A stretch of DNA of 64,000 nt. Source: an uncultured Microbacterium sp. (GTDB lineage Bacteria; Actinomycetota; Actinomycetes; Actinomycetales; Microbacteriaceae). Below, in pieces: positions 1 through 7,561 of this stretch. The notes beneath the pieces were generated by a model. That model was given only the letters and a program-made list of their open reading frames with translations, did not search any database and was not told where the DNA came from. Positions within the stretch are counted from its first letter, which is position 1. Each line of letters starts with the position of its first letter. Both the position numbers and the translations under genes were made by a program. The stretch is from contig NZ_CANKZA010000001.1 of assembly GCF_947488465.1 (NCBI RefSeq), positions 558,001-622,000 of the forward strand, in the 5' to 3' direction.

Positions 1-1
1 C

Positions 2-946
2 CGTCTCAACACGATCACGCTCCGCGAAGGCGGCGAACTGCACACGCACCACGGAGTGCTGAAGCATGAAGCACTGCTCGGGCAGCCCGATGGTTCGGTG
101 CACACGAACAGTGGTGGCCATGAATACCTCGCATTGCGGCCTCTCCTGCGGGACTTCGTCATGTCGATGCCGCGCGGCGCGGCGATCGTCTACCCGAAGG
201 ATGCCGCGCAGATCCTCGCGTCGGCCGATATTTTCCCGGGCGCGACCGTTGTGGAGGCGGGGGTCGGATCGGGCGCGCTGTCGCTCTGGTTGCTTCGCGC
301 CATCGGTGGGTCGGGTCGTCTGATCTCGTTCGAGCGGCGTGCGGAATTCGCCTCGGTCGCGCAAGCGAACGTCGAGACCTTCCTCGGGCACGAGCCGGAG
401 ACCTGGCGGATCGCGGTCGGTGACCTTGCCGAGGCCCTCCCCACCGAGGTCGAACCGGGATCTGTGGATCGGGTGGTCCTCGACATGCTGGCACCGTGGG
501 AGTGCATCGATGTCGTCGCCGACGCCCTCACACCGGGCGGAGTTGTGTTGTGCTACATCGCGACGGCGACACAGCTCAGCCGCGTCGCCGAGTATGTGCG
601 CGGCACCGGCTTGTTCACCGAGCCGGAAGCCACCGAGACGATGATCCGTGGCTGGCACGTCGAAGGTCTGGCCGTGCGCCCGGACCATCGGATGGTCGGG
701 CACACCGGGTTCCTCCTGACCGCCCGTCGCCTGGCGCCCGGCGCGATCCCTCCGGATGTCCGCAAGCGTGCGCTCAAGAAGCCGACCTACTCGGACGTCG
801 ACGTCGAGGCCTGGACTCCGGGAGCGGTCGGCGATCGTCAGATCACGGACAAGAACCTCCGCAAGCGGGTGCGCGACGCGAAACGCGCGGTGGACGGTGC
901 GCGTATCGCCGCGGCCGGGGACGGCCCGAGCGACGACGTAGACTGA
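2..946 (+). CDS. trmI: tRNA (adenine-58-N1)-methyltransferase TrmI, 5' partial
   Basis: Predicted SAM-dependent methylase that makes m1A58 in the T-loop of tRNA. The reading frame is already open at base 2 and runs 314 codons, so the start lies outside the window and probably only a few tens of residues are missing. The visible N-terminus carries the family's small beta domain (GGELHTHHGVLKHE). This is followed by the SAM-binding loop VVEAGVGSGALSLWLLRAIG and the catalytic-region motif VVLDMLAPWE. The C-terminus is a basic tail rich in Lys and Arg. The stop codon overlaps the -10 box of the next gene. The trmI-to-pafB neighbourhood recalls the mycobacterial proteasome locus, but the genes usually between them are absent here. 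Confidence 0.93.
   Translation, partial: RLNTITLREGGELHTHHGVLKHEALLGQPDGSVHTNSGGHEYLALRPLLRDFVMSMPRGAAIVYPKDAAQILASADIFPGATVVEAGVGSGALSLWLLRAIGGSGRLISFERRAEFASVAQANVETFLGHEPETWRIAVGDLAEALPTEVEPGSVDRVVLDMLAPWECIDVVADALTPGGVVLCYIATATQLSRVAEYVRGTGLFTEPEATETMIRGWHVEGLAVRPDHRMVGHTGFLLTARRLAPGAIPPDVRKRALKKPTYSDVDVEAWTPGAVGDRQITDKNLRKRVRDAKRAVDGARIAAAGDGPSDDVD
939..944 (+). promoter_or_regulatory. -10 box of the FKBP lipoprotein gene (leaderless)
   Basis: TAGACT lies exactly 6 nt before the GTG at 951, overlapping the end of trmI. The spacing puts the transcript start at or next to the start codon. Confidence 0.55.
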
Positions 947-950
947 TCCG

Positions 951-1898
951 GTGCTCCGGATCCCTGCTGCCCTGGCCGTCGTCGGCTTGACCGCTCTGAC
1001 CCTCGTCGGCTGCTCTGCCGCATCGCCCGCGGCGTCGTGCGAGCGCCCGATGAACGATTCGTCGGTCCTCGGTTTGCTCGACGTGTCCGGTGAGACCGGC
1101 AGCCCCGCCGTGCAGGTGAACTCGCCCGTCTACGTCGACCAGACCGTCTTCACCGATGCGACCGTGGGCGAGGGCACCACCGTCACGTCCGAGTTGCAGG
1201 ACGTCGTCTTCACCGTCGCGATCGCCAACGGCGCAACCGGCGAATCGATCTTGACGTCGGGCACCCAGGTCATGCCGCTGTCGCAGTGGAAGGCCGACTA
1301 CGCGGGTTTCGCGACCATGATGATGTGCGCCACCGAAGGCTCACGCATTGTCGGGGCGATCCCGGCATCCGACCTTTCGGAGGCGGCCGCGTCGAACCTC
1401 GGTATCGCCGAAGACGCCACTGCCGTCGTCGTGATGGACCTGCAGAAGGTGTACCTGGCGGCTGCCGACGGCGCGCCCCAGTACAACGACCGCCGAGGGA
1501 TGCCCTCGGTCGTCCTCGCGCCGAACGGCGCCCCCGGGATTATCGTTCCCGACACCGCACCTCCCGCCGATCTCGCCGTAGAGGTGCTCAAGAAGGGCGA
1601 CGGGCCCGCGGTCACGGGCGATGACGCGATCCGCATCCACTACACGGGCGTCACGTGGGCCGGCCGTGAGGTCTTCGATTCGACGTGGGACAAGGGCGCA
1701 TCGACCGCAGTCACGCTGGACGGCGTCGTCGAGGGATTCGCCGAGGCGCTGGAAGGGCAGACCGTCGGCTCCCAGATTCTCGCCGTGATTCCGCCCGAGC
1801 TCGGCTACGGCGATCAGGCGTCGGGCGCGATCCCGGCCGGGTCGACTCTCGTGTTCGTCATCGACATTCTCGGCATCGACGCGCCTGCGACGCGCTGA
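951..1898 (+). CDS. FKBP-type peptidyl-prolyl cis-trans isomerase lipoprotein
   Basis: Predicted secreted, lipid-anchored prolyl isomerase of 315 aa acting on the outer face of the membrane. The N-terminus is a lipoprotein signal ending in the lipobox LVGC (Cys21). The C-terminal 105 residues form a recognisable FKBP domain with IRIHYTGVTWAGREVFDST, the long FKBP loop, IPPELGYGDQ and AIPAGSTLVFVIDIL. The middle part (about residues 45-195) looks like a degenerate first FKBP-like repeat, as in related actinobacterial proteins. The GTG start is supported by a -10 box at 939-944 spaced for leaderless transcription and by the immediate signal peptide. It needs Lgt and possibly Lnt, both encoded in this window, for lipidation. 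Confidence 0.9.
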   Translation: MLRIPAALAVVGLTALTLVGCSAASPAASCERPMNDSSVLGLLDVSGETGSPAVQVNSPVYVDQTVFTDATVGEGTTVTSELQDVVFTVAIANGATGESILTSGTQVMPLSQWKADYAGFATMMMCATEGSRIVGAIPASDLSEAAASNLGIAEDATAVVVMDLQKVYLAAADGAPQYNDRRGMPSVVLAPNGAPGIIVPDTAPPADLAVEVLKKGDGPAVTGDDAIRIHYTGVTWAGREVFDSTWDKGASTAVTLDGVVEGFAEALEGQTVGSQILAVIPPELGYGDQASGAIPAGSTLVFVIDILGIDAPATR

Positions 1899-1930
1899 TG
1901 CCCCGGGGAGCCGGCTCGGCGCCCGCCGCC

Positions 1931-1936
1931 TAGGAT
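1931..1936 (+). promoter_or_regulatory. -10 box of pafB (leaderless)
   Basis: TAGGAT is followed by 6 nt and the GTG start at 1943. There is no Shine-Dalgarno between them, which fits a leaderless message for the pafB-pafC operon. Confidence 0.6.
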
Positions 1937-1942
1937 GGTCGG

Positions 1943-2944
1943 GTGGCCAAGGAATCGACGCGCACCGCTCCTGAAGAGCGCTTGGTCAACCTGGTGGTAG
2001 CTCTGATGGCCACCGAGCAGGGATTGACGAAGGACACCATTCTCTCGTCGGTGGCGGGCTACCGGGAGCAGCACGAGACGGGCGCCTCCAAGGACGCGCT
2101 CGAGAAGATGTTCGAGCGGGACAAGGAGAACATCCGGGGGCTGGGCATTCCCGTCGAGACCATCGGCGACTACGCCGACCCCGATGATCTCCGTGAGGCG
2201 CGGTACCGGATCCCTACGGCCGAGTACGAACTCCCCGCCGACATCGAGTTCACCTCCGCCGAGATCGCGGTGTTGAACCTCGCTGGCGGCGTGTGGAGCG
2301 AAAGCTCGATGTCAGCCGATGCCCGCGCCGGACTCCGCAAGATCCGAGCGCTCGGCAACGACGTCGACGCCCCGATCATCGGTTACTCGCCGCGCATCAA
2401 CCTGCGTGCACCGTCGTTCGCCCCGCTCCAGCGCGCGATCGAACAGGGGCGTGTCGTCGAGTTCTCGTATCTGAAGGCGGGGGAGGATGCCGCGACCCTC
2501 CGCAGGATTCAGCCGCTCGCCCTGCTCGAATACGAGGCACGGTGGCACGTGTATGGGATCGATCTCGCGCACGACCAGCCGCGCACGTTCCTCCTCTCGC
2601 GGATCGTCTCGGACGTGCAGATCACCCGGACGCCTTTCGACATCGCATTGCGCGAGAACGCGGGGGAGCGCGCACTGGCGGGCTTGGTGGACCTCGCCGG
2701 CCGCCAGCTCGCCCTGGTGGAGGTCGAACCTGGAACGGAAGCGGCACTGCGGCTGAGCCGTCGTGCCCAACCGGCTGAGCAGGGCATTCGCGTGCCCTAT
2801 GTCGACATCCACATCTTCGCCGACGAGCTCGCCTCCTACGGTCCGGAAGTTCGTGTCGTCGAGCCCCCCGCGCTTCGCGAAGAAGTGATCCACCGGCTTG
2901 AACGGGCGCTCGCGCTCCACACCGATGCGGGGGAGAACGCATGA
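1943..2944 (+). CDS. pafB: WYL-domain transcriptional regulator PafB
   Basis: Predicted DNA-binding regulator of 333 aa. With PafC it forms the heterodimer that activates the RecA-independent DNA-damage response in mycobacteria (known for the family). An N-terminal winged-helix part (residues 10-110, starting ERLVNLVVALMATEQGLT) is followed by a WYL domain. Here the signature is diverged to RWHVYG within ALLEYEARWHVYGIDLA, and a C-terminal extension domain ends the protein. The gene overlaps pafC by 4 bp (ATGA), so the two subunits are translationally coupled. The GTG start follows a TAGGAT -10 box by 6 nt. In proteasome-bearing actinobacteria this gene sits directly after pafA, which is not present here. 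Confidence 0.9.
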   Translation: MAKESTRTAPEERLVNLVVALMATEQGLTKDTILSSVAGYREQHETGASKDALEKMFERDKENIRGLGIPVETIGDYADPDDLREARYRIPTAEYELPADIEFTSAEIAVLNLAGGVWSESSMSADARAGLRKIRALGNDVDAPIIGYSPRINLRAPSFAPLQRAIEQGRVVEFSYLKAGEDAATLRRIQPLALLEYEARWHVYGIDLAHDQPRTFLLSRIVSDVQITRTPFDIALRENAGERALAGLVDLAGRQLALVEVEPGTEAALRLSRRAQPAEQGIRVPYVDIHIFADELASYGPEVRVVEPPALREEVIHRLERALALHTDAGENA

Positions 2945-3900
2945 CGACGCGACCGTTGGTGGCCACCGATCGCGCCGCCCTGATCCTGCAGCTCGTGCCG
3001 TATTTGATCGGGAAGGGTGAGGTATCCCTCGTCGAAGCGGCCGATGCCTTCGACGTCACGCCCGACCAGATGCGCGCGATGGTCGAGAAGCTCACCGTGA
3101 TCGGGCTGCCCGGCGAGAGTGGCTTCTGGCAGATGGCCAACGATCTCTTCGACATCGATTGGGATCTGCTGGACGAAAGAGACCTCATCGTCATCACGAA
3201 CTCGGTCGGGCTCGAGCGCACACCGCGGCTCACGGCGCGCGAGGCGGCGGCGCTGCTGGCCGGGCTGCACCTCGCTGCCACACTCCCCGGCGTCGGGGAC
3301 AGCGGGATCGTCCAGGGTTTGCTCGCCAAGCTCGCGCGCGGCGCCTCCAGCGCACCGGCCGAGCTCATCGTGGCGCCGGATGCCGTCGACGACCTGCGCA
3401 TTGCCGTCGCAGCCGCCCTGCGTGATCGAGTCGCGCTCTCGTTCACGTACAAGGCGCCCGATGCCCCGGCGACCATACGCACGGTGGACCCCGTGAAGGT
3501 GCACATCGCGAGCGGCCAGTGGTATCTGCAGGGATGGTGCCATCTGCGCGGCGCGATGCGTACTTTCCATCTCGACCGGGTCAGCGAGGTCCGGCCGACG
3601 AACATCCCGATCACGCACGACGGAGAGGCTGTGCCCGACCTCTTCGAACCCGGTGACGCGGACGTCGCGGTCGACGTGCGGTATCGCAGGTCGGTTGCCC
3701 CCCTCTTGGCCGACTACGTCGCCATCGATCCGATCACGATCGAGGGTGACCTCGCGACGGCGCGCGTGCGTGTGGGCGACGCCCGCAGTCTCAAGCGCAC
3801 GGCGACACGGCTCGGCGGTGATCTGGAGATCACCGCTCCCGAGTCGGCACGGCAGTCCGCGGCTGCCTGGGCTGACGCAGGGCTCGCCCAGTACCGCTGA
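2941..3900 (+). CDS. pafC: WYL-domain transcriptional regulator PafC
   Basis: Partner of PafB, 319 aa. It has an N-terminal helix-turn-helix region (VPYLIGKGEVSLVEAADAF) and a WYL domain with the canonical motif QWYLQGWCHLRGAMRTFHLD. WYL domains bind effectors, thought to be single-stranded nucleic acid for PafBC; that is family knowledge. The ATG overlaps the pafB stop. It is followed after 69 bp by tatA, the same order as in mycobacteria (pafB-pafC-tatA-tatC-helY), which makes the assignment firm even though WYL regulators are numerous. Confidence 0.9.
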   Translation: MTTRPLVATDRAALILQLVPYLIGKGEVSLVEAADAFDVTPDQMRAMVEKLTVIGLPGESGFWQMANDLFDIDWDLLDERDLIVITNSVGLERTPRLTAREAAALLAGLHLAATLPGVGDSGIVQGLLAKLARGASSAPAELIVAPDAVDDLRIAVAAALRDRVALSFTYKAPDAPATIRTVDPVKVHIASGQWYLQGWCHLRGAMRTFHLDRVSEVRPTNIPITHDGEAVPDLFEPGDADVAVDVRYRRSVAPLLADYVAIDPITIEGDLATARVRVGDARSLKRTATRLGGDLEITAPESARQSAAAWADAGLAQYR

Positions 3901-3969
3901 TCCCGGTCACAAGCGCGACAGGTAGAGTGGTCATCAGCTTCGACCGCTCACTTTCGAAAAGAGGATGCC

Positions 3970-4233
3970 ATGGGCAACCTGTTCGCCGGTCCGCACCTGT
4001 GGATTCTGCTGATCGTCATCCTGCTGTTGTTCGGGGCGGCCAAACTCCCCGCACTCGCCAAGAGCATGGGCCAGTCGGCCCGGATCTTCAAGGGCGAGAT
4101 CAAGGCGATGAAGGACGATGACGCCCCGGCCGATGCTCCCGTCGCCGGCACCGCGCCGTCGGTCTCCGCGGAGGCGGTGCCTCCGGTGATCCCGCCGGTC
4201 GGAACGGGCACGACGCCCGAAACCAAGCCCTAG
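3970..4233 (+). CDS. tatA: Sec-independent protein translocase subunit TatA
   Basis: Small membrane protein of 87 aa that forms the pore-like component of the twin-arginine translocase for folded proteins. A single N-terminal transmembrane helix (WILLIVILLLFGAAKLPALA) contains the conserved FG hinge. It is followed by an amphipathic helix (SMGQSARIFKGEIKAMK) and an Ala/Pro-rich cytosolic tail. The ATG has a good ribosome-binding site, AAGAGG, 7 nt upstream. tatC follows after 6 bp. Confidence 0.95.
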   Translation: MGNLFAGPHLWILLIVILLLFGAAKLPALAKSMGQSARIFKGEIKAMKDDDAPADAPVAGTAPSVSAEAVPPVIPPVGTGTTPETKP

Positions 4234-4239
4234 CGGCTC

Positions 4240-5070
4240 GTGGCTACGGCCGAACATCCTCGCACGACCACGGACGCGCGAGGAGATAGCCCGCGCAATG
4301 ACAAGCGGATGTCCCTCGGTGGGCATCTGGTGGAGCTGCGTCGTCGATTCGTGATCGGTGCGCTCGCACTGGTCGTGGCGATGGTCGTTGCCTTCTTTTT
4401 GACCGACTGGATCATCTGGGCGATGACGGAGCCGATCCGGATCGTCGCGGTGCAACGCGGCGAAGACCCCGATGCGATCGTCCGCTTGATGTATTCGACG
4501 ATCACCGGGCCGTTCGACATGCGTCTGCGAATTGCGTTCGTCGTCGGCATCATCCTCTCTGCCCCCGTGTGGCTCTGGCAGATCTGGGCATTTCTCATGC
4601 CCGGGCTCACCCGCAAAGAGATCACATACACGATCGGATTCGTCGCCGCGGCGGTCCCGCTGTTCTTCGCGGGTTGCTTCACAGGCTGGTGGGTCATGCC
4701 CCACATCGTCGAGATCATGGCGACGTTCTCCGCCGAGGGCGCAGCCAACCTCTACGAGGCGAAGTACTACTACGACTTCGTCTTCAAACTCGTGATCGTC
4801 GTCGGTATCTCGTTTGTTCTCCCCGTGTTCCTGGTCGCACTCAACCTCGCCGGAGTGATGAGCGGCAGAGCGATTCTGAAGGGCTGGCGCGTGGCGATTC
4901 TCGTCACCGTCGTCTTCTCCGGCCTCGCAACTCCCGCCGCCGACATCGTGAGCATGCTGTTGCTCGCCGGCATCCTGACACTTCTCTTCTTCGCCGCCGC
5001 CGGGCTGTCGATGCTGTTCGACCGGCGCAAAGCCAAGCGCACCGCGGCCGAACTCGGAAACGCCCCGTGA
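4240..5070 (+). CDS. tatC: Sec-independent protein translocase subunit TatC
   Basis: Polytopic membrane receptor for twin-arginine signal peptides, 276 aa with six predicted transmembrane helices. The conserved start of the domain is MSLGGHLVELRRR at residues 24-36, then the first helix, the periplasmic loop with GPFDMRLRIAF, and a charged C-terminal tail. GTG at 4240 leaves a 23-residue hydrophilic leader typical of actinobacterial TatC; the in-frame ATG at 4309 is an alternative. No clear ribosome-binding site precedes the GTG, so coupling to tatA (6 bp upstream) is likely. The stop overlaps the helY start by 4 bp. Confidence 0.94.
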   Translation: MATAEHPRTTTDARGDSPRNDKRMSLGGHLVELRRRFVIGALALVVAMVVAFFLTDWIIWAMTEPIRIVAVQRGEDPDAIVRLMYSTITGPFDMRLRIAFVVGIILSAPVWLWQIWAFLMPGLTRKEITYTIGFVAAAVPLFFAGCFTGWWVMPHIVEIMATFSAEGAANLYEAKYYYDFVFKLVIVVGISFVLPVFLVALNLAGVMSGRAILKGWRVAILVTVVFSGLATPAADIVSMLLLAGILTLLFFAAAGLSMLFDRRKAKRTAAELGNAP

Positions 5071-7535
5071 GCGACCCCGCCGCCCGCTTCGCGCGGGCCG
5101 AGGCGAATCGCGCACATCCCCTCACGACGGCGTTCGCCGACGCTCAGCGGTTCGACCTCGATCCGTTTCAGATCGCGGGCTGTCATGCCCTCGAAGACGA
5201 TCGCAGCGTTCTCGTGGCAGCGCCAACCGGCGCGGGCAAGACGATCGTCGGAGAGTTCGCCATCCACCTGGCAATGCTCCAGCCCGGAGACAAGGCGTTC
5301 TACACGACGCCGATGAAGGCCCTGTCGAACCAGAAGTTCCGCGAGTTGCAGGCTGTCTACGGCGAAACCGAGGTGGGCCTACTCACCGGCGACACGAACA
5401 TCAACGGCAATGCGCGCGTGGTCGTGATGACCACCGAGGTCCTCCGCAACATGCTCTATGCCGACTCACCGGCCCTGCGCGGTTTGCGCTTCGTCGTGAT
5501 GGATGAAGTGCACTATCTCGCCGACCGCTTTCGCGGGGCGGTGTGGGAAGAGGTCATCATCCATCTGCCCCCGCACGTGCGCCTCGTGTCGCTGTCGGCG
5601 ACCGTGTCGAACGCGGAGGAGTTCGGGGATTGGCTCGACACGGTGCGCGGCGACACCGACGTCATCGTGTCGGAGACTCGCCCCGTGCCGCTCGAGCAGC
5701 ACGTGCTCGTGCGTGGCGACTTGCTGCCCTTGTTCGATGACCGCTCCGGAATCGCCACCGCGCAGGTCAACCAGGAACTCATGCGCATCCGCTCGCCGCA
5801 CGGGGCCAACCAGGACAACAACCGCCGCGGGCAGCAGTTCCGGTCTGCGGGCGGGTACCAGTCGACGCAGCGGCGTCCGCACAAGGGCGGCAGCCGACCG
5901 GTGCGGCCCTCGAATATTCAGCGGATCGAACGCATCGATCGGCCGCAGGTGGTCGAGCTGCTCGGTCGCGCGAGTCTGCTACCGGCGATCTTCTTCGTCT
6001 TCAGCCGTGTGGGCTGCGACGCCGCCGTCCAGCAGGTGCGCCGTTCGGGTGTGCGACTGACCAGCCGCGAGGAGCGCGACGAGATTCGCCAGATCGTCGA
6101 CGCGCGCACCCGCGCCCTCCCGGAGGAGGATCTTGCCGTCCTCGGGTACTGGGAGTGGCGCGAAAACCTCGAGCGGGGGGTCGCGGCCCACCATGCGGGC
6201 CTGTTGCCGGCGTTCAAGGAAATCGTGGAGGAGCTCTTCCAGCGGAAGCTCGTCAAGGCGGTCTTCGCGACCGAGACGCTCGCGCTCGGCATCAACATGC
6301 CGGCGCGCACCGTCGTGCTCGAAAAGCTCGAAAAGTTCAACGGCGAAGCGCGCGTGGCCATCACGTCGGGGGAGTACACCCAGCTGACCGGGCGCGCCGG
6401 TCGCCGCGGCATCGACGTGGAGGGGCACGCCGTCATCCAATGGACGGAGGCACTCGACCCGCAGGCGGTCGCCGCCCTCGCGTCGCGGCGCACGTATCCG
6501 CTGAACTCCAGCTTCCGGCCGACATACAACATGGCCGTGAACCTCATCGACCAGTTCGGCAGGCCGCGCGCTCGCGAGATCCTCGAGTCGTCCTTCGCGC
6601 AGTTCCAGGCCGACCGCGCGGTCGTGGGTCTGGCACGCCAGGTGAAGGATGCCGAGGATTCGCTCGCCGGATATCAGAAGGCGATGACGTGCGACCGCGG
6701 CGACTACGCCGAGTACGCGCGCATGCGACGGGAGCTCACCGATCTCGAGCGCAAGGGCGACAGATCCGCGCCACCCGCGGCCCGCAAGCAGCGGCAAGAG
6801 CAGATCGAATCGCTCCGGCGCCGCCTCCAGCGGCATCCCTGTCAGACGTGCCCCGACCGGGAGAAGCACGCGCGGTGGGCCGAGCGTTTCTGGAAGCTGC
6901 GGCGACAGACCGACAAGCTGCGCCAGCAGATCGATACCCGCACCGGCACCGTCGCGCGGATCTTCGATCGTGTTGTCGACGTTCTGACCGCGCTGGATTA
7001 TGTCGCCGTAGACTCCGCCGGTGCGACCAGTCTGACCCCGGCCGGCGCGACGATGAAGCGCATCTACGGTGAGCGCGACCTTCTCGTCGCCGAGGCGTTG
7101 CGGACAGGTATCTGGGCCGAGCTCGACACGGCGGGTATGGCCGCACTCGCGTGCTGCCTCGTGTACGAACCGCGGCGCGATGAAGCCGGTCCTGGGGAGC
7201 ATGGACTTCCGCGCGGACCGTTCCGGGCGGCGCTGAACGCGACGCAGGAGCTGTGGGCGCGCCTGGACGACCTCGAACAGGATCATCACTTGCCCGGATC
7301 GAATCCGGTGGCCACAGGCCTTGCCACCGCCATGCATTCGTGGGCGCGCGGCGGCACCCTCGATCGGGTGCTCGACGAGGCAGATCTCGCCGCCGGAGAC
7401 TTCGTCCGTTGGACGAAGCAGACGATCGATCTGCTCGATCAGCTCTCGATCGTCGCCGAACCTCCGGTGGCGACGACGGCGCGCAAGGCCCTCGACGCCG
7501 TGCGTCGCGGGATCGTCGCCTACGCGTCGGTCTGA
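5067..7535 (+). CDS. helY: DEAD/DEAH-box RNA helicase HelY (Ski2/Mtr4-like)
   Basis: Predicted ATP-dependent RNA helicase of 822 aa, the actinobacterial relative of Ski2/Mtr4. Motifs in order: Walker A AAPTGAGKT (residues 51-59), motif II MDEVHYLADRFRG, motif III LSATVSN, motif VI QLTGRAGRRGID. Next comes a coiled, charged arch region with a CxxC pair (CQTCPDREKH), and a C-terminal DSHCT domain. A Gln/Asn/Arg-rich insertion sits between the two helicase domains. GTG at 5067 overlaps the tatC stop. The frame is open further upstream but that part is only the antisense-like shadow of tatC. Conserved tatC-helY synteny supports the identity. Confidence 0.92.
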   Translation: MSDPAARFARAEANRAHPLTTAFADAQRFDLDPFQIAGCHALEDDRSVLVAAPTGAGKTIVGEFAIHLAMLQPGDKAFYTTPMKALSNQKFRELQAVYGETEVGLLTGDTNINGNARVVVMTTEVLRNMLYADSPALRGLRFVVMDEVHYLADRFRGAVWEEVIIHLPPHVRLVSLSATVSNAEEFGDWLDTVRGDTDVIVSETRPVPLEQHVLVRGDLLPLFDDRSGIATAQVNQELMRIRSPHGANQDNNRRGQQFRSAGGYQSTQRRPHKGGSRPVRPSNIQRIERIDRPQVVELLGRASLLPAIFFVFSRVGCDAAVQQVRRSGVRLTSREERDEIRQIVDARTRALPEEDLAVLGYWEWRENLERGVAAHHAGLLPAFKEIVEELFQRKLVKAVFATETLALGINMPARTVVLEKLEKFNGEARVAITSGEYTQLTGRAGRRGIDVEGHAVIQWTEALDPQAVAALASRRTYPLNSSFRPTYNMAVNLIDQFGRPRAREILESSFAQFQADRAVVGLARQVKDAEDSLAGYQKAMTCDRGDYAEYARMRRELTDLERKGDRSAPPAARKQRQEQIESLRRRLQRHPCQTCPDREKHARWAERFWKLRRQTDKLRQQIDTRTGTVARIFDRVVDVLTALDYVAVDSAGATSLTPAGATMKRIYGERDLLVAEALRTGIWAELDTAGMAALACCLVYEPRRDEAGPGEHGLPRGPFRAALNATQELWARLDDLEQDHHLPGSNPVATGLATAMHSWARGGTLDRVLDEADLAAGDFVRWTKQTIDLLDQLSIVAEPPVATTARKALDAVRRGIVAYASV

Positions 7536-7549
7536 CCTCCGCGCGCGAT

Positions 7550-7555
7550 TAGGCT
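7550..7555 (+). promoter_or_regulatory. -10 box of lnt (leaderless)
   Basis: TAGGCT followed by exactly 6 nt and the GTG at 7562, indicating a leaderless transcript separate from helY. Confidence 0.55.
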
Positions 7556-7561
7556 CAGAGG

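Noticed and set aside
4569..5066. Upstream extension of the helY frame by 166 codons
   Set aside because: It lies over tatC in another frame and shows no helicase-family sequence. GTG 5067 overlaps the tatC stop in the usual coupled way.
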